Shown here: positions 20,378-34,362 of the stretch, in pieces
Numbering within the stretch: the stretch's first letter is position 1
How the letters are laid out: every line of letters begins with the position of its first letter
Notes under the pieces: generated by a model
What the model was told of the DNA's origin: nothing
Database searches by the model: none
The model's input: only the letters and a program-made list of their open reading frames with translations
Translations under genes and position numbers: made by a program
Origin: Botryosphaeria dothidea
Taxonomy: Eukaryota; Ascomycota; Dothideomycetes; Botryosphaeriales; Botryosphaeriaceae
Direction of reading: 5' to 3'
Assembly (NCBI GenBank): GCA_011503125.2
Contig: WWBZ02000016.1
Span: forward strand, 5,084,001 to 5,148,000
DNA length: 64,000 nucleotides

Positions 20378-23069
20378 CTTGGCTGGAAAAGGACCGATCT
20401 GCACTTGGATAGGTGATGTCGAGAGTTGAGAGGGAGGTAGATCGAGAGATCTATGCTCCAAACGCTGAGAGTGACGTCGGGAAAGGTACAAGATGGTCAA
20501 GATATGGACCGTTTGCAGGCGAAATCGGGACCGAATTAGGATGGTCAGGCGTCAGGGTAGTGCCGGATTGAGACGTGGCGTGAGGGCGTGACGGGCCGTT
20601 TGGCGGATGACCTGCAGCGAGGCTGATAGCGCGTGGGCACGAAAAGAGTGGCGTATCCGGCAGGCAGAGACAGATCCAAGCGAATGGCGGTCTCTAGTAT
20701 GGAGAAGGTGGTGGAGACTCGAGCGCGTGGAGTCGAGATTGATCGAGGCGGTGGGAGGGTCGCCGGGGGGGGGGGGGTTGGCAGGTAAATAAGGCGTGCG
20801 TGAGATGTATGAGCTAAAGTGCGTATCTCGCTAGCTCGAGGGAATAAGGCAAGGCAACGGTTGTCCGAGCCCCGAGGCAGTTGAGCAAATTTGCTGCGGA
20901 ATGCTGAGGCGTGGGCGGGTGCACTAGGCTCTGCTCCCTTTCTAGACCGGCCGTGAGGGTCGTGTGGGTGCGTGTCGTGAGCGCGTCAATTAGTGCGAGT
21001 GCAGACGTGGCGAGCAGCTGCAGGGTCCAAGCCACCGACAGCGTCGAAAAAGTAAAAACGGCGTCTGGCGCGTGATGGGAGCGGGATAGATTGGGATGGG
21101 GGGTGAGCGGAAAAGATGGCTCTGCTGCAGGCACGCGGTGCCGGGCCTTCCTTATACCCTTGAACGTATTCTTGTTCACAGAGCCGGAAGCAGCGCTGCA
21201 GCTGGGGATGCGTCGCGGGCTCGCAGGCCGTGGGCCCCTGGTGCACCGGGCGCGGGGAATGCAGCTCGGTCGCCGCGTCAGTGTCGGTGTCACGCCTCAG
21301 CAGCGCGTCAGATGGGCCGCCGCCGTGGTCTCAGGCCTCGCAGCCCGCATAACAGGCGTGCAACACAGCCTTAGGGACCGCCCAAGACGGCCGTCTGCCC
21401 GGCCCGCGCGCATTTCGCATCATCCATGGCGCAAGCGAGCCGCGAAAGCGTCATCGTCCCCCGGCCGTCCCCGTCACAGCGACAGCCTCCTGAGACGCGC
21501 TACACGGCATCCGCGACGTCTCACCATCCCGGCCAATCTCCAACGAGCCCTGCCGCTTGCCGACTTGCCTGCGGCCTGTGAGGGCGCTCGTATTTGTTTA
21601 GTCGCGGCCGCAGAATCGGCCACGCGCCTGCCAGCTGGCGGCAACCCCGTCGCAGCTGCCGCGCCCGCGTGACTGCCCACCTGTCCACCAAGTGACTCGA
21701 CCCCCATCCCCACAAACATTTTTGACAGCTGTCCGTCGACAGAACAAGCACCACCGCCTTATCTCCCGCTCCCTCATTTCCTGCGCTCAATATATACTAA
21801 TCCACCTCGTGCGAGCCGGAAATTCTCACATGCGTTCGCCAGTCGCCTTCAATTTTCTGACCTCTGCACCCCGTGTGACGGGTGGGACCCGCCGTCTTTT
21901 ACCCTATTTCCCCATTCTTCGCCGTGCCGTATAGATCATTGCTTATTCTGCCCATTCCCGCAAATGTCCCCCATCACTGCTCCAAACTTGCATCAGGAGG
22001 CCAAAGACAGCAGGCGTGAGCGATAAAAAAAGCACGCACCCACCATACGCACACCGCCCACATACAGGTCCCCATCAGTCACACTTCATCACGCAACTAA
22101 GAACAACGCATCAAGCCACATGTCTTATTTCTGCTTAACGTACCCGCTCCATTCTAGTTTCGCCACATTAGTCCAACACTAGTCCTCCTCCAGAACGATC
22201 TAATAAAAGAAGAATGAGAGAGAGCAAATTCACGCAACTTTCTTCAAAGAGAACATGTGGTGAACAGACAACAATCAAAACGCCATCGCTATGCTAACCG
22301 ACAGACAACAGTATGCCACAGGAGTTTCACCTTCCACCTTTTTTTTCCACTTTGTGATCTCTCTCCCCCCGGCTCACCTCATACGCACAACCCCTTTCTC
22401 CCCCCACCCTTCTGCCAGGAAGAAAGCCTGCGCCAAGATCCAAAAATAAGAAGAAGCTATTACCCTTTCCCAAACCCAGCCTACACCCACACACGCACAA
22501 GATCGACTTCCCCCCTCCCAAGCATTTGCCAAGCGAGGAAGAAGCTCCTCCTTGACCAAAAGGAAAGAAAAAAGCAACAAAAAGGGTAAATGGTTTAGTC
22601 TTTCTGCACCCACTACCGTCCCACCAAAACCTGCATGCATCTCGCATCTGCATCCTGCACGATGCTGCAACACAGAAAATCACACACCAACCCCCATCAC
22701 CCTTTTTCTGCGCATCAACTTCTCTCTCCCAAATAGCCGGAACATTACCCACATCCGGTCTGGACCCTCCCATCTCCAAAATGACTTCATCGCCCCGTTC
22801 CGTTTTTGTGTGTTGCGCGATGCTATAGCCCATCCCCTACATCGCCACTTGCCGCCACCACCACCCACATCCACGTGCCGCACATCCCGTCGCGCATCGC
22901 AAACACGTCGTGCCGCAGCCCTCGTATTGCCAAAGTTTCCCTTCGATGACCATTCTGCTAGAGCAGAAACGGAAGGGATTGCACGCAAAGACAACGGGAG
23001 AGACGGCATCCGAAAAAAAAAAAGGCAAAGATGGTGTTCTCCCTCCTTTTTTCTCACCATCATCCCCAA
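20378..23069. other. Intergenic, 2.7 kb
   Basis: Upstream region of the hypothetical gene and 3' flank of CCH1. GC-rich around 21100-21680, C/T-rich around 22330-22560. G11 run at 20765-20775. Long open frames here are Ser/Pro/Arg-rich composition artefacts; no gene called. Confidence 0.5.
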
Positions 23070-26000
23070 CTACCTCGTCCCCTGCCTCCGGATCGTGAAA
23101 CTCCGCCGGATACTGTCGCCCCAGATGCTGTTGTCCAGCACCTCGAGCACGTCCTGCGCCGAGACGTCGCTGTTCTGCCTGCTGCGCCCGCCCGGCGCGC
23201 CCTCTGACGCACCGCTGTGCCGATCGGCAGCGTTGCGGACCGCATCCTGCAGACTGCTGGCGCGGCTGAGGCTGCTCGGGCCGGGCGGGAACGAGGGGTC
23301 GTTGTGCGGGCTGGACGGCCGCGAGAGGTTGAGCGCCGTGGCGAGCTGCCAGTTGAGGTCCTCGGGCGCCTGGCTGGTGTGCGGCGAGTGTGTCGGGCTG
23401 ATGGTCGGCGACAGCGGGATGTTCTGCAGCCCACTTCCCCTCGTCGGGCTCTGGATTGGGCTGGCCTGGATGCTGTTGGCGCGGCTCTGCACGGGGGTCT
23501 TCTGGATGCTGTTGGCGCGGCTGCGGAACGCCGCGTCCGTGTCGACCGCCGGCGGGCCGGGCGCGGGTGGGAAGTCGAAGTAGCCGTCGCCGCCGTGGTA
23601 GGAATGGCCACCCGCTGCCGTCGAGGGCGAGAGCGAGGGCGAGGGCGGGACGGCGCGGACGCCGGATGCTGAGCTCGCGTCTTCGACCATGGTGAACTCA
23701 AACTGCGGCACTGCCGTCATGCGGCCTGCTCGTTTGGCTTCCAAGGCGCGGCGGAAACGACGGGCCCAGAAGAGTGTATCGAAGAAGCCGATGACGATCT
23801 TGCGTTGTACCGACTCTTCCACACGTTGAAGTCGAGCCTTACGACGCAGGAACTCCTCAAGCCTGCAAATCGCTGTTAAATATTATATGCCTAGAAGTGC
23901 AAGGAATACATACCTCAAACTCTTGTTGTCGTTGATGACCTTGTAGTGAGCAAGAGTAATGAGCAGAGAGGTGAAATGGATTCCACGATCAGGATCCGAC
24001 CCGTTCAGCATTTCTTCGAAGAATCTATTCATCCGCGATCTTCGTCTACGGATCTCATCAATGGGTAGCTCCGAGAGTCGGTCATTAAGCCTGTTGAGGT
24101 CGATTTCCGGAGTCTGTTTTCTGCCTTCCAAGGGGAGGCCATGGTCCGGCGATAGCTTGCTGCAGTCTTCGATGATCCGGCTTACTGTGAAATCGCCATC
24201 GTAAATTCTCATTTCGAAGACACCAGAGAGTTCCTGTGTTGGTCAGCAAAGATAGACCTTTTCTGTTATTGCACGTTGACTTACTCCTAGTAGCCTCGGG
24301 AACTTTTCCCTTGAGATGAATCCGGAACCATTTGGATCGAACTCCGCCCAAGCTTGCTTGAACCGCCGAATCTCCTCACGGCTGATGACTGATAGACCGC
24401 TACTGCGCTGGTACACGTACGAGAAAGACTCGTAGATGAGCGAGACGAACAAATTCATGAAAATGTACATGCTCAGCACGTTCCACGAGATGAAAAGAGC
24501 GCGTGCCCATTCTGCACTACCACAGTCGCCATCGTAGAATTCCTCAGCAACCGTGCAGAAAGGCGGCTGAATGGATGCAAAATCTTCCATGACCTCATTC
24601 CAGCCTTCACCACTACTCATCCTGAAGAGCAAGATGAGAGCCTTGGGAACAGTTCGGAAGTTGATGTTGCCACTTTCTTGAGATCCGAATCTGGTGAGGC
24701 CGAATGCCTGGGTGAGGGCAATGGCATAGACAAGGAACAGGACAAACCAAGTCGCAAGCAAGTTGGCAATTGCGCCAACAGACGCAGCCGCAGTCTTGAA
24801 CAATTGGTCGAGCTGGTTGTTCCGCGGAATTAGGAGAAGAGCAATAGAGACGAGGAAGAGTTTATGCAGCTGCACATAGACGCGTTGGTTGAAGTTGGTC
24901 AAGAGCAGGATAGTAGTGGCGAATGTTCCTAATACCGAAAAGAGCGAGTAGATGTCCCACGAGCTCCTTCGGAACCGTGTCCAACCTAATCCGAGAATAC
25001 GCACCACGATGTTGGCGATGTACACAAGCGTCAGGAACAGGAAGACGAAATCTCGAGTCCGTTCCCATTGCCACGGCTCGGGATAGTATTCCAGACAGAG
25101 CAGGATGAGATGGAGTACCAGAACAAAAGTCATAGACCTTTGCCATCGCCCAGTCTTCTTCACGGCACGCCGGTAGCACCATTCTTCCCAGGTCTCTCGC
25201 TTTTTTGTGGACGAGGGTCTCTTGGAAGGAGACATTTGCCGAAGTAGCTTTCTCAACTCAAGCCACGAGCGCTGATCTGTCGTAAGATAGGCGACGCCGG
25301 TTTGTTCAGTGTAGTTCCGCATGAAGACGGACACGAACAGCGTCAACACGAAGACCGCACCGAGCAAGTTGAAGACAACAAAGTAGACCGCGTTGCCTTG
25401 GGAAGCGAAATCTTCTGGCTGCCTGAAAATGCCCGTGATACTTTCAGCAGACCACATGACATCAATCCATCCTTCTTGGGAGACAATCTGGAAGAGAATG
25501 AAGAGGGAGTCTCCAAAGTTGTCGAAGTCGTAGTATGGATTTGCGGCCTGGCGTGGCGATAGGACGTCCCAGTTGAATGGTGAGTTGACATATTCTCCAA
25601 CACAGTCGTTAAGATCAACGATGTTCGAATCGCCATCGTTGCACTGGTACATTCGGCCATTGAACAAGTTGAGTCCGTAGATGGCAAATGGGATAAGCAA
25701 GCTCAGGGAGACAAACGCAGCAGACAGGACTTTCCAGCCACCACGAACAATGACATGGTGGAAAGTATTTCGAGCGCTGTCACTGACGTTCAGCAGCCTT
25801 AGAGCTCTGAGAGCTTTGAAAGCACCGACAGCTCGGGACACATCTCCTTCGTTGAGTAGAAGAGTGGCTATGTTGATCCACAGGGTGATCAACACAATTC
25901 CGTCGATGAAACCCCATGAGCTCCGGAAATACGCGTTCGGTGTCCAGAAGAAACCATCGGCAATGACCTTGATGAGCGCTTCGACTGTGAAGAGAATGGC

Positions 26001-29000
26001 AAACCCCAGGTCCGTATAAACGAACCAGTTGTAAACACTGTAGCCATGCGTCTCAAAGTACTCCTTTTGATAGACCGGTGTCGTGATACAAGCCAGAAGC
26101 ACCATGGCGACGATTGCTGCGTAAATGAAGGCCGAGAAAGCATACCAGACCGGAATTGACGGAGCAACTCCCTCGATGCGATCGTCGCCCCGTCCCGGAC
26201 CGACAATACGCTGGCAAAGCTTTCGAATGGGATTATGTGGCTTGAAGATGAAGAGCGAGACATTGTAAGACGGATGTTTCTGCAGGTACTCTCGCTGCGC
26301 CTTCTTCCTGCGTTCAGTCGCTGACACGACCTCCTTTGCCATTGTACGGGGGTCCAGATCTTCATAGGCCTTGGAGAACTCTAGCCTAGAGTAGAAGGGA
26401 TTCGGTTCCCTATGCCACACTTTCCGGAGAAACCAATCCCAAAGCCTGGTAAGCGTGCCTACCTTTGCTATTTGAGCCGCAACATTGGGCCTGTGTTCTC
26501 CATTGTGGCCATTGGAATCTGTGCCCGCGAGTAATGGTTGTTCCGGTTCATCAAGGAAATCTCGAACCACAGCGTCCTTCAGCAGCATCTCGGTCGCAGC
26601 AGTGCCGTAATCGAGTGGATCTTTTCTCCTGCCAGCCCCGACCTTGAATATGGTCGACAATGCAAGATTACCCGCTGCGGATCCTCCTAGCTCTTTCTGG
26701 TGTAGGAAAGCCTTGACCTGCTGGAGTCGTTTCTCGTCTTCTGATACATCAAAGTTTTCTTGAATGACAGCAATGAACATATTCAAGACAATGACTGACT
26801 TGTATTAGCAGTTGACAGACCTGAATGAGAAGTTGGTGCTAGACTTACAATTCGCCAAGATGTACCAGATGATCAAGAAAGCAGCTCCGATCCACGCAGT
26901 GTTATAACCAACCTCGTACTTTGTGACCAGGAAAAGAATCGTAGTCCAATTCTCACTGGAAAGTAGCTGGTACATCCCCAAAAATGAGTTGAACAACGTA
27001 GCAAATGTTACTTCCACAGAATCGCCTTCATCTTGCTGGGGTAATTCGCCTCGGAACATCTGTGCGGCAAAAAGGGCTGCGAGGAAGGTCAAGAGGAACA
27101 CGAAGAGGATAAGGTTTAGGAGACCGTAAACGTTGCCCAAGACGGTCATCTACAAAGCAGGTCAGTGACATGGCAATGATAGAGATAGGACGTATCCTTA
27201 CAATGAGTTCGCGGGTCAAAGACACTGCCAGAACGACACGATAGATCCGGATGATTTGGAAAACTGTCATCCACGCGTATACACGCTCGTGCGACTTCAC
27301 GGGAGGAAATTGCATGACGGTCGTGATTATAGCAAGAAAAAGATCCAGGATGTTCCTGCGGCGCTTATGGAAAAATCTCCAGTCTGCTACGACGCGCCAA
27401 ACTATCTCGATGAGAAGGAAAACGGTGACGACCGTCTCTGTGTTGTCAATGAATCGTTCGCGGCTCTTGCTCATCTCATCGCTTCGCAGGGCTTGGACAA
27501 TCAGGCCGAAGACTATGAGCAGAATCCAAAAAGCTCTCGACTTGAGGTAAATTCGCATCAGGGTGCTTTTGCGCCTCTTGGGCTTAGCTTCATCCTTTTC
27601 CTCCGGGCCTGATGCGACTTCCTGGGCAGTGAATGCACTAGTCTTGCTCTCGTCTCTAATGACTTGGAATGAGGATGTGATCACAGCGATAAGCAAGTTG
27701 ATCAGCCATAGAGCCATGATGACGATTCCGAACGCAAAATAAAGGCATGCTGCCAGGTAATCGGAGTCTGACAAGTTGTACATGATGTCGGAGAACGTAT
27801 TGGATGTCATAATAACGAACACCAACTCCAGCGACTGGAAAATGTTGTCGTAACTGACAGTTCCGTTATACTGATTCTCGCCCTCGATGCACTGAGCTGG
27901 GTAGGGACAAAGATAACCCTTGTGAAAGGATGCGCCTGGTAGACCATTGGCGGCGAACCAAGGCTCGGCAGTCCCGTTCTGACTTATTTGGCCACCGCAG
28001 TATTGTTCTGTGGTGTAGTCCTCCTGTTGGCCTGTCGGATCTATCCACACACACGTGCGTCGTAGACTGGATTTGAAGCTCTGAACGCCGATGATGCCGA
28101 AAAGCAACCAGAAGAACGAAATGAGGAATCCGACATTCACAAGAAGCGGAGCGGCTCTCTTCAAGCTACGCAAGATGACGGTCGTACCGCTGGTCAAACC
28201 AAGCAGGCGCAGAATGCGCAGGCAACTGAGCATACGGAATACGTATGCGTGGTTGTGCTCTTCTACGCCAAAGACACCGATGATGAAGCTGATCCAGAAG
28301 GATACGACGGCAACAAAGTCGAGTCGATTGAAAGAATGTCGCAGGAAAGCTCTGTGCGCAAGACGTATTCTCTGCTGCTGGCGTGTGTTCGCTGGATCAT
28401 CGGCGTCCATTTGATGTGTTGTGAATGAACGAAAAAGCACCGGCTGTTCTGGAGGGAGGGTCGATTCTGACCGCTTCACCGATGGTTGCCGTTGAGGACC
28501 GGCGAACAGCTTCTTTCCTTTCTCCATGATGGCTTGCCTCACCCCAATTTGCCGGTTTATTGTGCTGTACTCCACGGGGTTGATGATGAAACCAGACACA
28601 ATTACACGTATTATGATCTCGATGGTGTAAATTACGAATAGGCCCAGGAGGATATAGTCTATAGGTGAAGTTCCCCAGTGGGGCGATCTGGGGTGAGTGT
28701 ATACGTCGCGAGCCGAGTCTATCGTGAGCAAAATCGTTTGCATAATGATACACAGAAGAAGAATTGGTTCGGTGGCGGGATGCGTTAGGACATCGCAGAG
28801 TTTCATTCTGATGGGACTGTCTGGCGGGAAAATTCCGAGAGATTTGCCTCTCAGAGGATTCGCCCGCAATTTCCAATTGAAAGAAGGCCGATGTGTAGGT
28901 GAAGGTAGCTTCTCCAGAGGGGACCCTGGGGAGATTGGAGACCGTGGAGAATGTGGAGAATGAGGAGGGCCGTCTTGTCCATCAAGATGATGAGCCGGGG

Positions 29001-29919
29001 GCCATTCGCCTTCGTCAAGCTGTTGCTGTTGCTCTCCTTGCTTTTTCTGTGAGGACTTCCGTCGAATGGCTCGTTCGATAAGCTCAGGTTCGTTACTGAT
29101 GTTGACAACACGCTGAGAGATATTCCTCATAATGGTTCCAGCCCGGCGAAGAGGAGATTCTAATGCTGATGGAGACAGAGACCTTGTACGTCCACCGGAG
29201 CCAGAGCGTCCCAGACCAGCGGTGGATAAGCGAAGACCGGCTTCAGCCTGGTTGAGATCATCGCCAAGTCTCACATTCCCTGGTGACGAGCGTTCTGGAG
29301 TTAAGAAATGAACGCTCTGGAAACTGGAACGAGCGGTCTGATCTACAGGAGTCCTTGGTTCCGGCCCAGGCGTGGTAGGTGTGAGGTGGCGAGTGCTGCT
29401 CACAGGCGCCGAATCCGTATCTGCAGCTTTGAAGTATTCCGTGGTACCTTCCTCCGATATACGACTGTGGTACGGGGTCTCATCGCTGGGATGCAACCAA
29501 ACGGGCGGGCTTCGAGGATTCCCAGGCGACACCATCGAGGGTCGTTCGCGACGGGAGGTGTCACCCTCGAACGACAGGCCGGCGAAACCAATGGCATTCT
29601 GAAAAGCTCCCACATCTCCCACAGGGCTTATCGGCGATGAGCCAGCACCACCACCGCCATTATGGAGACCTTGCGTAGATAGGTGGAGGGGCGACGGGCG
29701 ATTCGACTCCCGTGGAGGACTATTCTCACTTATCGGCGCATATCTGGCGGTCCGCGAGTCGCGACTTCGTAATAAGCTCCGTCCACGGTCGCTCAGAGTC
29801 CTGCGATGCTCTTGTTGCGGTTCGGCGGCGTCAGGGGGGCGGTTCAGGTCTTGGAGCGGTATCGACTGCGACGCCGACTGATCGCGGGGATGGCGAGCAT
29901 GGCCGTCTTGGTCGGCCAT
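23070..29919 (-). CDS. CCH1: CCH1-type voltage-gated calcium channel alpha subunit
   Basis: Five exons: 29919-27202, 27149-26849, 26794-24285, 24233-23914 and 23862-23070; all introns GT-AG and phases consistent, giving 2213 residues, within the fungal CCH1 range. Four six-helix repeats are visible: repeat I from KLCDVLTHPATEPILLL, repeat II from MRIYLKSRAFWILLIVF, repeat III from FSAFIYAAIVAMVLLAC, repeat IV from KTGRWQRSMTFVLVLHL. Pore-loop positions read Asn in repeat I (TSNTFSDIMY, codon 27799-27801) and Glu in II (SSENWTTI), III (SQEGWIDVM) and IV (SSGEGWNEVM). An EF-hand-like segment (FDPNGSGFISREKFPRLLG) follows repeat IV. The first about 340 residues and last about 200 are Ser/Pro-rich cytosolic tails. 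CCH1 works with MID1 at the plasma membrane in calcium influx during stress and growth. Divergent from the PHD gene across 1.6 kb. Confidence 0.96.
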
Positions 29920-31494
29920 GGTAAACGAGCGACAGGAACCTCAGTCTCTATGCGAACCAATTCCTCATCGAGACGGAAGCGTAGCGGAGGTTGAGCGAGA
30001 CCCGGTTGGGCGGGCGGCGGAGCGGGTGTGCGCGAATCTGGGGTAAACAGCACTGCGGGCTTCACAGATCGCGGGTGATCTGTGCGCCGCAGCGTGGTGT
30101 TGCGGGCGAACGGGGGGTTCAGTCGGCGCGCTGCGAGGGTCGCGGGGGCAGCGCAGCGGTCGGGCAGGCGTGTTGGGGCGAGGCGAGGTGTATGTCGAGG
30201 TGTGGGAGAAATGTCTCGTCGTCGCGAGCACGGCGATGGCAGTAGCTTGGCGCGGGATTGTGCATGCAATACGGCCTGGCGTCGGAAGCAGAGGCACCTG
30301 GCAGCAGCTCTCAGGGACCGGGACCCGTTACCACAAACAAGCCACGCACCCGGCCAGAGCGTCAGCGCCCACCGAATATTTTTAGCAGCACCGCCACGCG
30401 TCGCACCCTAGCAGTTTTCTGCAGCGAAGCCAGAAGAGACGTCACGAAGCTGCTTTCGCTCGGCAGCCGGCCAGCTCGCGGGCCTCAGTCCCTATTTGAA
30501 GTGCCAATCCCCCACGGCTCTCGGCATGCCTTCACACGCCCGGTGGAGGCATCGACCGGCAGGCACGGCATGCACGGCGTGAGTGTCTCCATCGCCAGCT
30601 GAAACCGCAAATGACGGGCCTGGCCATGCAAGGACGAACTTTACCGAGTCGGGCAGAACCTGAGCAGCGTGTGTTTTGACGTCTTGTCCAAGGCCTCAGA
30701 TGAGCGCATTCCACCAGTTGCCCTTATTTCGTGCGCGCGGGCGGTCAGCTGCCGCTGTGCCGCGCCATGACTCTGTGCAACCGGCGCAGTACGAGATAAG
30801 GGCCAGCCTTATTGGCAGCGTCGTAGGGCTGAGCGGGATCTTCGCGCCAATGATCCCCAGGGCTTGCGTGGTTTTCTTGCACGTCGCCGCGGTGACGGTG
30901 CGCTCGATGGAGTCGCAGCTGCTCTGATTCGAAGACTTTTTGAAGCGGACACGTCCACCTGAAACGAGACCCAGGCAAACTTGTCTTTGGCCAGTGACAT
31001 TATTTGGTTGCTTTTGAGCAGGCAACTCTAATGCAGGGGTGGAAGCAAACGCCCGCTGAGACATATGGGTGCGCACAGATGGCGCAAACGAAAATCAGCG
31101 CCGCGAAATGAACATTAGCATCCTCCGCGGACTAAAAATTCCCATCCACATCCACGTGAAGTGCGCGTGTGTTTGAGTGAGAACTGGCGATAAGAACGTA
31201 GCGCGCGGGCGGAAGGGCTTTGGGCGGGCGGATGATGCCAAGACGCTAATCCGCTCGCCGCGTCCGGAGTGACGAAGGATGTCTGTCGGCCCTCTCCAAT
31301 TTCAAAAGATCAGGTACAACTTCAAAGAAATCACCAGTCCGCTGCAACACCCGAGCTGCCCACGCCTCGCGCGGTCATATGCGCATCTACCACGCCTCTC
31401 GTCGTGCTCCCCGACCGTTTCTTGCCAAATCCCACGTCAATCGCCCCTTCGCGCCCACCGCAACGCGTCGCCGCACGGCACGCTTCCCGTCACC
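29920..31494. promoter_or_regulatory. Shared divergent upstream region, 1.6 kb
   Basis: Lies between the starts of CCH1 (minus) and the PHD-finger gene (plus). GC-rich, without recognised genes. It must hold both promoters; no specific sites assigned. Confidence 0.55.
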
Positions 31495-34362
31495 ATGCCG
31501 GCAAGGAAGCGCGCGCGACAAGAAGTCGAGCATGAAGACCCACCGTCGCCGCAGGAGCCCTCAAAGCTGCAGAAGCTGCGCGACACCTGGGAGTTCGCAA
31601 GCCTTGTGCAATACATTTACATATTCGGTTCGGTCGTAAAGATTGACGAGGATATCGATGTCGATGTAAGAGCTCGTATACCTCTTTCGCGGCCCTGCAG
31701 ACCGCGTTTTCCGAGCGTCTGATGGTCCTAACATCATCCAGGAGCTCGAAGCCGAATGCCTGACGCCCACACCGTCTGAGAAGCTCGCGCAAATCGGTCT
31801 TGCTCTTCTCAAATACGTCTCATCACACAAGGGCCTGACGTGAGAATATTGGAACGATTACTTCGTGGCTGCAGCTGACTTGATACAGTCTGGAGATTTT
31901 CGATGAATATGCGCGCCGTCAATATGTTGCTAAGGCGCCCCAGCGCAACCCCTTCGGAGTTGAGGAAGAGCCCAAGAAGTTCAACGACATGGACACCTTC
32001 ACCAAGATCCGCATATTACAGCAGCTCTCCACCTGGACCTTGAACAATGCCGATCGCATACGCGAGAAGATGCCCGAGCAGAAAGATGTTGAGCAGACCA
32101 ACTGGGTGAGTGGTTTTGCACGCCCACATTCTTGCGCCACGCTAATGAACCCCAGCGTGTCGATCCTATCGGATGGGATAAGGAAGACCGCACCTACTTT
32201 GTTCTCGATGACGATCGCCTATACCGCCGCACCGATTCTCCCCTACCCGCTGACCCGCCGCCGAAGTCCAAGTCCAAATCAAAGCCCAAGCCTAAGAAAG
32301 CCAAGGGCACTCGAGCGAGCAAGCGCAGGAGGATATCAACAACACCTCCCGAAAGCGATGCCGAACAGGAGGAGGAGACAACACAGGATCAAGCCGCGCA
32401 AGAAGAAGACACTTTCGGCGGAATGAAATGGGAGTGTGTTGCCGTTACGCTCGAAGAGTACCAAGCATTCGTGAATTCTATTCGCAAGAGCAGAGACCTC
32501 AATGAAAAGGACCTCGTGAAGCGTTTGGAGGCCGATGTTGTACCAATCATCGAAAAGAGAGCCGAACAACAACGCCAGAAGGCTTTGAGGAAGCAGAGGG
32601 AGCTGGAGAACATGGAGAAGCTAGCAAACGCGAAGCGCTCAAGCAGAATTGCGGGCCGTGTGGAGAAACAAAAAGAACAAGAGGCTGCTGTTGAGGCTGA
32701 GCGGAAGCGCGTGACCGAGCTCGAAATGGCCAAGAAGGAGCAGGAGAAGCAGAAGCAGATGGAAGAGGTATGCTTTCCCCTGCCTTTCCATCATGTCTAT
32801 GATACTAACATGTTGAAGGCGCGGCAATCGCGCATGATGACCCGAGAGCAGCGCTTAAAGGAACGTGAAGTCAAGCGCATTCTCCACGAGGAAGAGCTCA
32901 AGAGGCTAGAGGAGAACAGCAAAAGGGCGGAAAGCAACGAAGCCCGTATGTCCGAACGTCATCTCAAGGCCGAGATGGAAAGACGCCAAAGAGAGCTCGA
33001 GCAAATGGCTCAAGAAGAAGAAAATTGGATCTTCGACTGCGCCGTGTGCGGTGTTCACGGTGAAAACCTGGTAAGTTGACTGCTTCATGTCATGCATACC
33101 TGGCCTAACTTGGATAGGATGACGGGTCACACAGCATTGCATGCGAGAAATGCAATGTCTGGCAGCACAGTGCTTGTCACGGCATTGCTAAAGCGCAAGC
33201 AGAACGGGATGATTTCCACTTCGTCTGCTCTGACTGCAAGCACAGAGCTGAGGAAGCTGCGCGACCCAAGCTGCCACCTCTCAAGTTCAAGGTTGGAGCT
33301 TCCGCTTCTCCTAAACCTGACAGCTCTGCTTCCTCGTCAGCTGCTGTCCCATCCGTAGACCAAAATCCTAGCGCCATCACTGCATCTGCTCAATCGCCGC
33401 AGAAACCCCGATCACCGCTACCAACTCATTCGGTTCAGTCAAATCCTTCAGTTCTCAATGGTATTCTCAACGGGCCCAGCTTGTCACCACATGGACAGAC
33501 ATCGGGTCCGCCAGGGATACTCCGACTGGGCTCAGGCTATGGATCAGCGCATAGCACACCTTCACATTCTTCACAGGCTCCAATGCCTCAACTTCATGTT
33601 GGCAACGCCCCATCTATTCCACCGCCACGATTCACTGCTGGTGGCCAAGGCGGAACTAACGTCATGGCTGGCTCGCCCAACTGGCAACATTCACCACACT
33701 CTCAGGGCAAAGCCTATCAAGGACAACCAAATGGTCATTCTAATCCTTCTGTAATGTCCTCACCCAACAGGCCTCTTACTTACAACCCGCGCTCTCCGTC
33801 ATCAGGCTTTGCAACTCAATCACCATCGAAGCCAAGTGCACCTGTCGATCAGAAGCGTCCTATGTCAGCCGGGTACGGTGCACCGTCGCCATCAAAGGCC
33901 GCCCCGGCATCATCACCCTACCAAGCGAATGGCTATCCAATTACAGCACCATTCTCGAGCCCGGGGACTTCCTTTCTTCCAGCTCCGGTCCAACGCCCTG
34001 CGTTTTCACCGGTCAAACAATCATCGTCCCCCCCTCAGCAACAGTCTTCTCCGTTCGTGGGTGGTAGTTCTCGGCTATTGCCCGAGCCATCCGCAGGGAT
34101 TTCTCCCGAGAAGCACCATAATGCGCCTCCATCGAGTCAAGGCTTGTCAGAAGCCCCAATACTCCCACCTGTAGCTCCTTTAGCGCCAAGCGCGAATCCA
34201 CCCATCCTGACACCCCCGAGCAAGAAGACGCCAGAAAGCTCGCAGAATGAGGCAGCGGATTCAGGAGTGCCGCCTGCAGCACCGGCACAGCCGACTACTC
34301 AGGCCCCTGCACCCAGTGCCCAACCAGGCAGTGGTGCCCCTTCTGGTCCTCCAGCTGCGTAA
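31495..34362 (+). CDS. WHIM/PHD-finger chromatin-remodelling accessory protein
   Basis: Six exons: 31495-31665, 31742-31839, 31889-32105, 32156-32767, 32819-33070 and 33118-34362; all GT-AG, phases consistent, 864 residues. N-terminus MPARKRARQEVE is basic. Residues about 20-180 resemble the DDT/WHIM arrangement of ISWI accessory proteins (LQKLRDTWEFASLVQYIYIF; RVDPIGWDKEDRTYFVLDDD is WHIM-like). A long charged coiled coil (about 240-460) precedes a C4HC3 PHD finger formed across intron 5: FDCAVCG, CEKCNVWQHSAC, FVCSDC. The last about 370 residues are Ser/Pro/Gln-rich and disordered. Nuclear role in nucleosome remodelling or histone-tail reading is inferred from domains; exact orthology (RSF1-, Ioc2- or other type) is unsettled. 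Confidence 0.87.

Noticed and set aside
22552..23583. 343-codon frame on the plus strand overlapping the CCH1 C-terminus
   Set aside because: Antisense to well-supported CCH1 exon 5 and low-complexity upstream of it.
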